A program made the translations under genes and the position numbers. A model generated the notes under the pieces. It did no database searches and had not been told where the DNA came from. It saw only the letters and a list, made by a program, of their open reading frames with translations. This document shows positions 1 to 10,330 of a DNA stretch of 64,000 bases, piece after piece. The DNA is taken from contig NC_085851.1 of NCBI RefSeq assembly GCF_020906515.1, positions 558,001-622,000 of the forward strand, written 5' to 3'. The DNA comes from Vanrija pseudolonga. Taxonomy: Eukaryota; Basidiomycota; Tremellomycetes; Trichosporonales; Trichosporonaceae. Within the stretch, counting starts at the first letter, position 1. Every line of letters begins with the position of its first letter.

Positions 1-1
1 A

Positions 2-613
2 GCAGCGCAGGCCAAGGCGGACGCGGACGCGCGCGAGATCGCTGCGCTCGTCGACGCCGTCGCGGAGCTGCGCACGGCCAGCTGGGTGTCCGAGACGCAG
101 GCGACGGCGGACGCGGACAAGATTGCCGAGCTGCGCCAGCAGCTCGAGGCCAACGGCGAGCGCGACGCGCGCAACCGTAACCGCGCCCAGCGGCTGCTCG
201 GGCAGCTGTGGCATGGGGCCAACGCCGCAGGCGACGTGGGCACGCTGCGCGTCCTCCAGCAGCTGGGCGCCATCATCGCCAGCACGGGAGCGGCGCAGCC
301 GCACCCTGGCCCCACGTGCCACCCACACACACCCGCCCACACCCGCGCGCCGAGCCCCGTCCTCCGCCCCGCGAAGACCACGTCCCCGCAGCCCACTGCC
401 GCGGAGATGGAGCGCCGGCGCGCGCAGTATGCCGCGCTCGGGGTCGTCGTTGGCCGCGAGATGGCAAAAGTTGGGGCCGTCGGCACCACCGCTGCGGCGG
501 CTTCGGAGAAGGCGACGGCCCCACTTGTCCGTGTGCCCGAAGCGGCGCCTGAGGAGGGGGAGATGGAGGAGGAGGAGCACAAGGAAGAGGAGGTCAGCGG
601 TTACAGCATCTAG
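2..613 (+). CDS. Hypothetical protein, 5'-truncated by window edge
   Basis: An open frame runs from the left edge to a TAG at 611-613; the real start lies outside the window. The visible 203 residues begin with an Ala/Asp/Glu-rich helical stretch with heptad-like spacing (a likely coiled coil), followed by a basic patch, a Pro/His-rich low-complexity linker and a very acidic Glu-rich tail. The first internal Met is at 86, but the frame is open and equally protein-like upstream of it, so I extend to the edge. I do not recognise a family. The composition would suit a structural or scaffolding protein, but that is only an impression. No intron is evident in the visible part. Confidence 0.5.
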   Translation, partial: AAQAKADADAREIAALVDAVAELRTASWVSETQATADADKIAELRQQLEANGERDARNRNRAQRLLGQLWHGANAAGDVGTLRVLQQLGAIIASTGAAQPHPGPTCHPHTPAHTRAPSPVLRPAKTTSPQPTAAEMERRRAQYAALGVVVGREMAKVGAVGTTAAAASEKATAPLVRVPEAAPEEGEMEEEEHKEEEVSGYSI

Positions 614-934
614 ACGCTGTTGGGGTGGTCGTTGTCATTGTCTAGTGTGTTCGTCGCTTCACTACCCTCTTAGTCGTAAACATGCATGCCACTGGTCAGC
701 GCGAGCACAGCCACCCGCCGCCCTCAGCCATAACATTGACCTGTGGCAAGGGAAAGGAGTCCTCACACACACACACACCACACAACACTTACGGACCCAC
801 ACTCGCACTCTCACGATGCGTCGGCATGCGAGCGAGTGGGGGCGAGGCGAGTGGGGCGCGCTGCGTCGTCGGGCAGGCAGGTGGTATAAGTATCACCGCC
901 GCCTCAGCTCACTCTCAATCCCATACCCCTCATC
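614..934. other. Intergenic stretch with promoter of the next gene
   Basis: There is no gene here. The stretch contains a short CA-rich microsatellite (about 768-785) and a TATA-like element near 885 that belongs to the gene starting at 935. Confidence 0.5.
885..890 (+). promoter_or_regulatory. TATA-like box upstream of small membrane-protein gene
   Basis: TATAAG lies about 45 bp before the ATG at 935. The position suits a TATA box for a gene with a very short 5' leader, but a six-base match is weak evidence on its own. Confidence 0.35.
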
Positions 935-1683
935 ATGACCATGTCCCACCCAACACCACTTGAGTGGACGCTCCCGTGCGCAGCAGAAATCTCCACCACG
1001 TCCGCCAACAAGCAGCGCAAGGTAAGTCCACCCCTCAGCGGGGCTAACCCCAGCCCGTCATGCCCCACCACCCGCTCCACGCTCTCGCCCGCAGTGCCTG
1101 CATCCTCATAATGCTCGTCCTCGTCCTCGGCGTGTTCGCCCTCGTCGCCACCGCCCTCGCGATCCCCGTCGACCCCGCCCTCGGACCCCTCACAAGCAAG
1201 TGCAAGCTGCACGCCGGCTGCCTCATCACCCTCGGCCTCGCGTGCGCCCTGCTCAAGGCCTACACCGCGCTCAAAGCCGCGCAGCGCACCATCGCGCAGC
1301 TGCGCGACGACCTCGCGCTTGCGAAGAACACCGGGGCCGCGGCGATCGCTGAGAAGCTGTGGACCGACGGGTACGAGGTGACGCTCACCCACACGACGCT
1401 GTATGTGCGCCGTAGGGACGGGAGCCGCCGGCCTAGGCTCGAGGACGTGGAGGTGGTGGTAGGTGTTGTCGAGGGCGGGGAGTGGGTTGGGGCCGAAGCT
1501 GAGGGGCGCAGGACACGGCATTTCGCAACGCCGATTGGCACGGCGACGCCGACGACGCCGACGACGACGCCGACTACATCTACTTCGACAGCGACGCCAG
1601 CGACGATGATGATGACGTGCGCTATGGTCCAAACGGCTATTGCGCCTGAGCACGGCGCCGTTCGTGCATGTGACCTCTGCTGA
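935..1683 (+). CDS. Small membrane protein with C-terminal low-complexity tail (hypothetical)
   Basis: Two exons, 935-1021 and 1054-1683, give 238 residues. The 32-nt intron has a GTAAGT donor, a GCTAAC branch site and the acceptor CCCCAG. It joins the frames exactly, which is why I prefer it to a longer intron ending at 1094 that would shift the frame. The protein has two hydrophobic segments (one after the SACILIML motif, a second around CLITLGLACALL), then a short amphipathic helical stretch that may be coiled coil, and a Thr/Pro-rich tail. I do not recognise a family. A two-pass membrane protein is the most that can be said. The alternative in-frame start is the ATG at 941. Confidence 0.55.
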
Positions 1684-1842
1684 GGCGGCGCTGTAGGAGA
1701 GACGTGTAAATACAGTGTAGATAGCCCTGGACAATGTGAGCTCCGTCAGGACAGTGCTCAGTACGTGATATCAGCTGCCAGCGTCGCTGTCAGTGAGACC
1801 TGCCAACCACCCTGCATTCTCTGCTATACTCTGTCAACTGTC

Positions 1843-2986
1843 CTACTTCTTAAGCGCAGCAAGCTCAGCGTCGGCCTTGGCGATCCACTCGGCCGCCGAG
1901 GCGTACGCCTGCTCCTTCTCCTCCTGGGTCACGGCGCCGCGGCTGCTCTTGGGCACCTCGAGGCCCTTCTGCACCGCGGGGCGCGCGGCAATGCGCGACA
2001 CCCACGCGTCGAGCTTGGGGAACTTGCGGATGTCGACGCCGGCCCAGAAGTGGCTCCGCACCCACGGGTACACGTTGATGTCGGCGATCGAGAACTTGTC
2101 GCCCACGAGCCACTCGCCCGCGCCGGCGTTGAGGCCGTCCTCGAGCACGCTGTAGAGACGCTCCACTTCCTGGATGTAGCGCTTGATGCCGAAGGGGATC
2201 TTGATGGGGGCGTAGCGGCTAGAGAGAGCACGCGAGCGTCAGCAAGTGCGCGGGCGTGGGTGTGGGCGAGGTGGCCTCGTAACGAGCGACATCAGGGCAC
2301 TCGGCCTTCAAGAGCAACGCTCGCAACCTTCGCAACCTTTGTGTCCCCCCCCCCCCCCCCCCCGTTCGGCTCGGGCTTACTCACAAGAAGACATGCGCCT
2401 GGCCCTGCATGGGTCCAACACCGCCATGGGCAAAGAAGATCCAGCTGAGGGCCTTGGAGCGCAGCTTGGCGTCGGCGAACGAAAACTTGTGCTCGGGGTC
2501 GTAGTTCTCCGAGAGCCACAGCAGGATGCTGGCCGTCTCGAAGACGTTGTGGCCGTCGGCGTTGTCGTCGACAATGGCGGGGATGCGCCCGTTGGGGTTG
2601 ATCTTGAGGAAGGAGGGGTGCTGTTGGCGAGCGAGCGAGCGCGTCAGCGCGAGCACGCGGGCCAATGGGCGGCATCACGCCGAGGGAAGGCACACCGCGA
2701 CCAGCTCGCGGCTGCGCCGCTCGCTGCCGCTCTCGCAACTCACCTTCTGCGCGTTCGTCGAGATGTCAATCGCGGACACGTCGTAGCTAAGCGCGCCCTT
2801 CGCCAGCTCGGGGTACGCCGCGCGCAGCTCCTCGAGGTGGATCGAGACCTTGTACCCGTTCGGCGTGGCCCCAGTGTAGAGGTGGATCTTGGGCGCGCCC
2901 TGGCCGGCCACGGTGCCGGCTTGGGACGGGCCGAGCGCGGGGGGAGGGGGAGGGGGGATGTCGACGGTGCCGAGGGGGACTGCCAT
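1843..2986 (-). CDS. Glutathione S-transferase, Ure2-like class
   Basis: Three exons (complement of 2744-2986, 2385-2620 and 1843-2218) give 284 residues with all phases matching. The N-terminal thioredoxin-like half has the segment [13 protein letters not shown] and the family signature [11 protein letters not shown] followed by ETASILLWL, as in fungal Ure2p-like GSTs. The C-terminal helical half carries [16 protein letters not shown], the usual GST C-terminal motif. Enzymes of this class conjugate glutathione to electrophiles or act as peroxidases in the cytosol; the substrate cannot be read from sequence. An upstream in-frame ATG at 3034 would add 16 residues; I chose 2986. It is a paralogue of the gene at 50280-51217, with both introns at the same positions. 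The second intron holds a run of 19 C/G. Confidence 0.88.
2345..2363. repeat. Homopolymer run of 19 C inside GST intron
   Basis: Nineteen consecutive C on the + strand (G on the coding strand) lie inside the second intron of the GST gene. Such runs are prone to slippage and to sequencing error, so the true length is uncertain. It does not affect the reading frame. Confidence 0.85.
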
Positions 2987-3607
2987 GATGACTCTTTGGA
3001 TTGTTTGCAGGCGGGTGATGGGGGACGAGGGCATTTGGGGGGCAGTGGGAGGAGCAGCGAGGGGCTTATGAATGACGCTCAGCGGTGGACGGTGGAGGGC
3101 AACCTCGACAGCACGTCATGGGTCGGTTCGTCGCGCGTCGCCGACGCCGGATGACAAACCGTACAGTCAGAGCCAGAGATCCGCATCAGTCACCACCTTG
3201 CCTTGTTTGGCCCCGTCGCCGAGCACGCAGTCGCACGCACGCCGAGGCGGGCAAGCACCCGCCAGTCACGCCGAGGTGGTGCATGCATGCGTGCGTGAGC
3301 GTCGTCGTTGGTGGGGGATTGAATACGCGGCAGCGGCATCGCGGTGCGGACTCGCTTCGGTGGGGTCCCCGACCTTGCGCCGAGGCGCATCCCCTCCGCT
3401 GTCGGAAAGTGTACTCCTACTGCATCACCTCGTATCAAACTACATGCACCGTGTTCCGGAATCGCGACAAGCCGAGCACTGATGGTGTGTGGCTACGCGT
3501 CGTCCGTCCAGCCCGCCCGCCTGCCAGCCCGGTCCGCCGCGCAGGCCTGCTCTCCCTCTCATACCCACGCCTCGCCTCGCGCCTGCGGCGCTCGCCTCGG
3601 CGCTCGC
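2987..3607. other. Intergenic, between GST start and Pex14-like gene end
   Basis: No credible gene. This holds the upstream region of the GST gene and the 3' flank of the next minus-strand gene. I see no recognisable site. Confidence 0.4.
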
Positions 3608-4744
3608 TCACCTCCCCCCCGCTGCCGGAACCGCAAAGTTCCTCCGATTAAGTAGCAGCCCCTTGATCGCGCGGACCTCGCGGCGGACCGCGTCCCACTC
3701 CTGGCTCTTGGCCGCCGGCAGGCCGAGCACACTGTCGGTGCCGCTAGCAGCGCCAGCTGCCCCGCCGTTGGGGTTACTCGCCTGTGCGAGGTTGGCGCTG
3801 AGCGTGCCGAGGCCGACGCGGCCGGTACCTCCGTACGCGCTGCCGCCACCCCACGTCGAGTTGGACAGGCCGCGCGCGACGAACAGCTCGCGGTGCAGAC
3901 CCGACGTGTAGCTCTCCAGCGTGGAGATGAGGCTCGTGCGCGTCGTGTTCGTCGCGTCGAGGCTGGCAGCGAGATCGCGCAGCGACGCCGACAGCGCACT
4001 CGGGTCGGCGTGCAGCGATGGCGGGGTGCGCGTGTCCTCGTCCTCGGAGGTAACAGTGACCGCGGTCACGGACGGGGGCGGCTTGGTGCCGTCCTTGTCC
4101 TTGTTGGATCCGTCGCTCTTCTGCGACGAGCGGGTGCGCACCAGCGCGAGCTCGTTGCCCGCTGGCACCTTCTCCTTGTCGTCCTCGCCACTCTCCCGTG
4201 GGCGGCGGTAGATGCCCAGCGCGCGGATCTTGCCCAGGCTGTCCAAGAGGGACCGCCAGCGCTCCTTCTGGGGGATAGAGAGCGCCGTGCGCGCCGAGTA
4301 CGTCGCGTGCAGCAGCGGCAGCAGGAAGGTCGACCACAGGCCCGCGACGAGCGCGCCGCCCCCCAGCACAATGCCGACGAGGTATGCAAGCCGCTTGAGG
4401 AGTAGTGGGAGCGACGACGGCGCGCGCGCAGGCGTAGGCGCGACGGGCAGGTGCTTGACTTTCGGCGCCATGCCGTACCGCGCGGCCTTTTCGTGTGCGG
4501 TCGTGTAGATCTGCGTCGCGGCGCCTGCTGCGGACGCCGAGGCGGTTGCCGTGGGCACGATGGAGGAGGAGGATGGAGAGGGGGTGGGGGTGTCGGCGGC
4601 GGCGGAGGACGCGCCGTCTGGGGATGTCGACGAGCCCGCGTCCGCGCCGGTACTGGATGCTGGAGCGGCCGTCTCTGGTGGTGGCGGGGCCGGTGTTGCC
4701 GCTGATGCTGGCGGTGGTGCTGGTGGGTCGTTATTGTCCGACAT
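3608..4744 (-). CDS. Single-pass membrane protein resembling peroxins Pex14/Pex17
   Basis: One open frame of 378 residues from the Met at 4744. An in-frame upstream ATG at 4807 would add 21 residues. The protein starts with a Pro/Ala/Ser-rich disordered region. It then has a hydrophobic segment (LAYLVGIVLGGGALVAGLW) flanked by basic residues, a helical region, a Lys/Asp-rich linker, and a second helical region ending with IKGLLLNRRNF near the C-terminus. That arrangement and the closing motif resemble fungal Pex14/Pex17 (Pex33) docking proteins of the peroxisomal import complex, but I cannot confirm it and see no classical N-terminal Pex14 box. The stop overlaps a possible donor (GAGGTGAGC), so a further 3' exon is possible. 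It is divergent from ATG12. Confidence 0.55.
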   Translation of the reverse strand: MSDNNDPPAPPPASAATPAPPPPETAAPASSTGADAGSSTSPDGASSAAADTPTPSPSSSSIVPTATASASAAGAATQIYTTAHEKAARYGMAPKVKHLPVAPTPARAPSSLPLLLKRLAYLVGIVLGGGALVAGLWSTFLLPLLHATYSARTALSIPQKERWRSLLDSLGKIRALGIYRRPRESGEDDKEKVPAGNELALVRTRSSQKSDGSNKDKDGTKPPPSVTAVTVTSEDEDTRTPPSLHADPSALSASLRDLAASLDATNTTRTSLISTLESYTSGLHRELFVARGLSNSTWGGGSAYGGTGRVGLGTLSANLAQASNPNGGAAGAASGTDSVLGLPAAKSQEWDAVRREVRAIKGLLLNRRNFAVPAAGGR

Positions 4745-4980
4745 GTTGCGTCGTCGCGATGTATCGATGGCAAAGTCGACAAAGTCAACTAAACGCTCAC
4801 TGCTCACGTCGTCGGCATCGCACTAACCGGCCGGGCGGCGGAGTCAAGTCAACGGGCTGGAGTCATCGCCACGTGGACCACGTGGCACCATCCCATGACG
4901 CTCGGTCGGGTGGTGTGTGTTGTGTTGGGTGGCCAACACGCCATCCATCGGCGCTTCGACTCGTCAACAACAACACCACC
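4745..4980. promoter_or_regulatory. Short shared promoter region between Pex14-like gene and ATG12
   Basis: Two divergent start codons lie about 236 bp apart (173 bp if the upstream Met at 4807 is used). No TATA box or palindromic operator stands out; the region is inferred to be regulatory only from its position. Confidence 0.4.
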
Positions 4981-5846
4981 ATGTCGCAGCTGGAAGGTAA
5001 GTCGCGGTGGGTTTCGGGCGCGCTGCGCTGCGATGGAGAGGCGATCGCGCGCGCGCGAGGCGCAAGTTGCAGGACGTGTGCCGCTCACACCCCACAGCGA
5101 CATCATCCGGCGTGCCCCCCGCCGCGGCGGCCGCGCTTGAGAGTTACAAGGCGAAGGATGCAGCAAAGGGTGAGTGCGAGGCGCGGCGAGGCGCACCGCA
5201 GGTGCGCCGAGCGGCACAACCTCACCTAGCTCTGACTGACACTGCGTCTCCCTCGTCTCCCTCATCGCCGACCCACATCCCCGCGCACGCACCTCCCCTC
5301 GCGTCCCCGCTCCGACCGCCCCGCCCTCGCCGGCGCACTCGCTCTGCTCGCGCACTCGTGCCCAGTCGTGGTCCGCTTCAAGTCGATCGGCTCGGCGCCC
5401 ATCATGAAGAACAACGTGTTCAAGGTCACCGCGGGTAACAAGTTCCAGGCGGTGATTGTGTTTTTGAGGGGGCAGCTGGGCGTCAAGGCGGGGGACAGCT
5501 TGGTAAGTGCGCTGGCGGAAGGCGCGGAGCGGGCTGGGGCTGGCGTGGAGAGGCGACCACTCTCGCTCAGGACGGTGATGGCTTGGAGTGGTAGCGACGC
5601 TGGCCGAGCGCCGACCGGCTAGCCCAAACACACAGCTCGCTCCGCGCTTCGCGCGTCGCTCGCTGACCCACGCCCAGTTCACGTACATCAACGGCGCGTT
5701 CGCGCCCACGCCCGACGACACTGTCGGCAACCTGTACAAGTGTTTCGGGACCGAGGGGCACCTCATTGTCAACTACTCGTGGGTTGGGCCGTGCCGTCGC
5801 TGACTCGTACTGACCTGCACACAGCAATACCCAGGCGTGGGGATAG
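4981..5846 (+). CDS. ATG12: Ubiquitin-like autophagy protein Atg12
   Basis: Five exons (4981-4996, 5098-5169, 5366-5502, 5678-5778, 5825-5846) join in phase to 115 residues. The short N-terminus MSQLE is followed by a small disordered Ala-rich stretch. The ubiquitin fold then begins at [13 protein letters not shown] and continues through [27 protein letters not shown] and [12 protein letters not shown], ending in NTQAWG. These are hallmark Atg12 segments. The C-terminal Gly is the residue that is conjugated to a lysine of Atg5 by Atg7 and Atg10; it is the last residue, so no processing is needed. The Atg12-Atg5 conjugate, with Atg16, promotes Atg8 lipidation on autophagosomal membranes. The first exon is only 16 nt. 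Confidence 0.95.
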
Positions 5847-6302
5847 ATAAGCCTGCCCTCGGCCCTCGACCTCTTGACGACGACGTGATACCCCGCATCC
5901 TATTGTATTCGCATGTATGGCACTTTGCATCAGGGGGGCCCGCGGGGGGGGGGGGGGGGTGAAAGAGAGGGTGTGCTGTTGTGCGACGAACAAGGCGTAT
6001 CTAGTACCCACCCAGTGGTTACACTCAACGTCGCCAGCTGTACTCGTCCATTAAACTTCACCTCCTCACACACCCACCCACCCGCCCACTCACCCTGTCG
6101 CCCGCTTCGCAAGCTCGTGCGCTCGTGTGCTCGCGACGTAACAACCATTTCATTGCAACCCCCAAGATCGGGGCGAGCTACAACACTTTACTTTCTCTCA
6201 CACCAACCATTCAACACACACGCCACTCTTGCAAGCTCCTAGCTCAGCTCTACCCCCTCACCGACCGTTTTGCAAGAGCAGCCAACGGCCGTTGGGGTCG
6301 CG
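5847..6302. other. Intergenic, between two converging gene ends
   Basis: This stretch separates the 3' ends of ATG12 (+) and the PDK gene (-). It contains a G16 run and CA/CT-rich low-complexity sequence. No coding potential is seen. Confidence 0.5.
5944..5959. repeat. Homopolymer run of 16 G
   Basis: Sixteen consecutive G lie just downstream of ATG12. The run length is unreliable in most assemblies. Confidence 0.85.
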
Positions 6303-7998
6303 TCAAGGGAGGGGCTCGCGGCTCGACGACAGCTTGTTGAGCGAAATGTACACATCTGAGGGGGCGGTTAGCTGGGTCATAGCCCCTCACGCCGCTCCAC
6401 TCACCCGTTCCGTAACCGTCCATCGAGATCAGACGGAGGTCACCGCCAAAGTAGCGCGCGTACAGTCGCGACAGGGGAAGACCGTAGCCGAAACCAGCCA
6501 TTGGGGCCTTGAAGTCTGACGACTCGATGGTCGCCTCGAGGCCCTCGTCGCTCATCGTCGTGTAAAGATAGGTCCAGATAACAGGGAGGGCAGAACGGGG
6601 GATTCCACCACCCTCGTCCGAGATCTTGATCGTGATATCTTCAGAGCCCTCAACGACAATAACCTTGACGGGCGGGAACGAGTCCTCGTTCTCCTCGCCA
6701 TAGCGTTCCACCACAGCGCGGAGCGAGTTTTTCAGCAGTTCAAAGCAGATGTGCGAGCTGAGGCGGTGTTAGCGGCTGCTATCCAATCGCTTCTCTCCAC
6801 TCACAGATGGCCGGGGATGTAAGGGAATGTAAGGTCCTTGGGACAGAGGAGCTGGATAGGCGGGCCCTTGAACAGCCCATAGTGCTCCTCACAAACAAAA
6901 CGCGCGTTCTCAATAGCCTCGTGACAAATGTCGTGCACATTCGCCCGGGTACAGATGATACCGACATAGTCGGAATGGGGCTGGAGCGTGTTGAGCGCGA
7001 CGTCTGAGACGGTTAGTGGGTCTGGCGTGGGGTGGGGTGGGGCTCGTGACAGGTACAGGTGCGCCTCGGCGGCGGCCGCGAGGCGGGGCCCTCTTGCCAC
7101 CATCTCGCGATGCCCCTCGGCCACCAAAACACTGCGCTGGACTACTCACGCTGGCCAATGAGTGCACGGATACCGATACGCGAGAGATAGAACCTGTCGA
7201 GCCATTCCTGGATAGTCTGTCCTATCCTGCCCGTCTTCTCCTTGCGCTTCCACTCGAGCACGCCCTGGGCGACCGACGTGACGGTCGGGTCGTGGCGCTT
7301 CTTGATGTTCTGGAGGAGGCGCGTAAACTGCTCATTGTACTCGTGCACCTCGGGCGGGTACTTCACATTGACGGGCGGCGGTGAGAAGTACATGCGCTCA
7401 ATGGGCACGCGCATCCGCACGCCCCCAGACTTGAACGAGTGGTGCCGGCTATACCGGTCGTTGATGGTGCGGCCTGATCCAACCGGGCCCTCGTGCATGA
7501 CCGGGTCGAGCGATGGATTGGGGACGGCGCGCGGGAAGTTGATATGCCTGGCGGTTAGCTGACAGCTCTAGTTCAGCTAGCTAGCTACTCACTCAGCCGG
7601 GGGCATGCGGAGAATGTCCTCAAGCTCGGTAGACAGCTTGGGTCTTGGGAACGTGACGAGCTCCTCGAAACTCTGGGCGTACCACTCCTTGACGCGGTTG
7701 ATGGACGGCATCTTGCTCAGGCCATCGGGGAGCGACTCGAGCTCGACGACGCGGTGCGACAGGCGGATCGGCAGCTCCTCGGACAGGAACTGGGACGCCT
7801 TGAGCAGCGTGCCCTGCGATGGGTCCTGTCCGAACAGGATCATTTGCTGGAGGGACACTGTTCGTCTGATCAGCACTTGGCATCTTGGGATTCACGGGAA
7901 TCGGGAGGAGGAGGCCTGAACTCACCGCCAGTGGGAGGGAACGACGCAAAGTGGTGGATCTTGTCCCACAGCTGCGGGGTGATCTTGAACCTTGACAT
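6303..7998 (-). CDS. Mitochondrial pyruvate dehydrogenase kinase family (PDK/BCKDK)
   Basis: Six exons (complement of 7926-7998, 7593-7857, 7150-7547, 6805-7003, 6405-6757, 6303-6355) join in phase to 446 residues, the usual PDK size. The N-terminal helical bundle contains GVSLQQMILFG. The C-terminal GHKL ATPase domain has the N-box near ELLKNSLRAVVERYG, the G1 box DEGGGIPRS, and the G2 box GFGYGLPLSRLYARYFGGDL. The protein ends SSSREPLP. These kinases phosphorylate and inactivate the E1 subunit of pyruvate (or branched-chain ketoacid) dehydrogenase in the mitochondrial matrix. I cannot separate PDK from BCKDK with certainty; the overall pattern favours PDK. A long N-terminal targeting peptide is not obvious. 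Confidence 0.93.
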
Positions 7999-9820
7999 TT
8001 TGATGGGGTTATGGGTAGTGGAGGCAAGGTCGGAAGAGGGTGTGATGGGGAGTGAGTGTGATGGTGCGGCGGGCGCCGGAAGTGGTCAAGTGACGTGGAG
8101 TGGAGTGTGCGGGTGTGATGGCTAGGATGCTGTTGGCCAGGGGGAGAAGATACACGTTTGCCTGAGAGCTATAGTTGTTTGACAAGGGCCTAAGTGAAGG
8201 GATAGTTGATGAGGTCGTGACTGATTGTGTCTTTGAAGACAAGAGCGAGATGAGAGAGGTGTGCGGAAGGGGACAAGGAGGTGCGTCGTTGTTCTTTGCC
8301 GGTTGTCGGAACACAACCCAGCCAGGACATCACCCGGTTACGGTCACCGCCCACCCAGGATGCCCCGCCAAATTTGATCCCGCTTTTCCGTCACTGGCTG
8401 AGAACTGCCAGTGACGTTTCCATTTCCGACTCGAACAACTTTGTCCAACTCGTCGCAGCCAAACAACAACCACCCACTCACAAGACTGCATCCCACTCTA
8501 CGCTACACACCCACTCCTGCATTCCTCGTCAGCAAGACACACGAGCGGGCCGCGTCCGCTGCCCCCGTCCACTGCTCGCCGCTCCACTCGCGGCATTCAA
8601 ATCCCGCCATGCATACCCAGCGTGGCACGGCCCTCCCCAAACTCGCCGGCTATCACGCGCGCTTAGTTGACTGCAGTCATCCCGACGAAATAAGCGGTAG
8701 TGGGGGAATTTGATCCCGCTAATACCGCGCGTCCTAATTGACTTTCTAATCGGACAAATGGTTCTATTAGATTCACCCGCCGAACCCGTCCGTCACCGAG
8801 ACAAGTCAGAGCGAAAAACGGCGAGGCTCGGCGGCGGCGTTGACGGCGGCGCCGCGGCACTCTGCGCAATACATCATGGCGCGCTCGGCGAGACACGTCC
8901 AGCGCGAGCAAGCCGACGCGAGACTCGGCGAATAACACTAGCACACTGGCACTCTCGCACTGACTCCTTCCTGACGGATGTCTGTGCGCCGGGGTTGCCG
9001 TTACGTCATACCCACGTTCCCCAAAATCTGACGTAGTGACCAAACCCCAATCGCCGAATGAAACAAGACAAAACATCCACAACCCACTACTCGAGCTCCA
9101 TCATCTCGGCACGGCGGCACGTTGGCACGTCTCAGCATGCAAATCCCGCTCCGTGTCCTCGGTGTCCTCGGCATACACGTGTCCTCGTGAGGGTAGATAG
9201 CGTCCCGCGCCGCCGAGTTCCGCGGGGCAAGCCGCCCCTCGATACGACGACGTCGACGCGTCCGTCTTACCCGACCCGAGCCGAGTCTCGCAGAGCTCCA
9301 CACTAGTTCGATACGAACGCGCTGTGTGTTTCTCGGAAGGCTAGACAACGCATTGTCGGCCCGCGGAGGTCGGAACACGACGCCGTAGTGTGTTTCTGCG
9401 GGCATGGCTATCTTGGGATTGATGGAGCGCGGCGCTCGTTAAGCGTCGTGGCGGGGCTCGACGGGGACGGTTATTGTTGGACTGTAACGCTCCACATGAG
9501 TTCTCAAAGTGTTCATCTCCGTCAGCTATACTGAGCGGGCTCGGGGTCTACTACCAGGTAGAGAGTAGCATAGCCCGCTTTGACACGACGTTGGAGGGGC
9601 GGCGCCGTTAACCCGTCCCACGTCGGCGTGTGGGGCTCGGGTTGTATCCTCTGCCCCCTGCCAACAGCCTGTCTGAGCATTCTGTATTGACAGGCAAGCT
9701 TTGGTTGGCGTTTACCACTGGTCGCACCGATGTACCAGATGCTCCGGGCTCAATTTGAGGTGGGCAGACGGCAAACCATCGCCAGGAGATCGCTCTGGCG
9801 TCGCGACACCCATCGCCGAG

Positions 9821-10330
9821 TCAATGTGCAAGTACTGGTCGGGTGCAGCGCTTGCTCCCGTCCTCCGCAATATCCGCCACGCCGTCGACCACACCCACAA
9901 ACGTGGTCCCAATGCCCCTCGAGATCTCGAACGTCGCGAGCGGGGCGGGAGGCGTGTCAAAGTCCCACACGCACACGACACCGCCGCTCGTACTTCTGCA
10001 CCCCGAGACGAGGATGTGAGGGTCTTTGGCGACCAGGCGAGTGTGGCGACATGGCCATGGGGCGGCGACTTGCCCGTCGAAGGTAACACGACCGGCCTGT
10101 CGCGCACCCCGACGCATGCGGCGTCGGCGTGCCGTCTGCGGCGCGCGGCACTGCCACGACGTCGAGTATCCCCATTCCGCCAAACTCGGACCCCGACGCC
10201 ACCTTGCGACAGTCGCAGGATCGCAGGCGAGGGGATGGGGCCGGCCGCGACGTTCTCACGAGCGCCGCGGTGGGAGTTGGGCCTCTGAGCCAAAGTGCCC
10301 TACGCGTAAACGACGGAGCGCGCGAAAAGG
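9821..10330 (-). pseudogene. Decayed WD40-repeat protein fragment
   Basis: Minus-strand translation gives pieces of WD40 blades in shifting frames. One frame has GHVATLAWSP. A neighbouring frame continues directly with KDPHILVSG and then GGVVCVWDFDTPPAPLATFE. Upstream is a piece reading GSEFGGMGILDVV. The GH start, the SP.DPHILVSG core and the VCVWDF end are the usual blade order, so this was once a beta-propeller gene. At least one frameshift separates GHVATLAWSP from KDPHILVSG, with no splice sites between them. No promoter or remaining full gene is seen. The parent gene cannot be identified from this piece. Confidence 0.55.

Noticed and set aside
123-938. A 271-residue open frame overlapping the first gene and its downstream region
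   Set aside because: It is a shifted frame of the GC-rich coding region, Arg/Ser-rich with no motif, and crosses the stop of the real frame.
1054-1094. Alternative acceptor at 1094 for the small membrane protein
   Set aside because: It fits a longer intron but puts exon 2 out of frame; the acceptor at 1053 keeps the hydrophobic segments in frame.
9480-9700. Sequence with TGTTGGA-type start that could be read as a retroelement terminal repeat
   Set aside because: No second copy, no internal element proteins and no matching end were found in the window.
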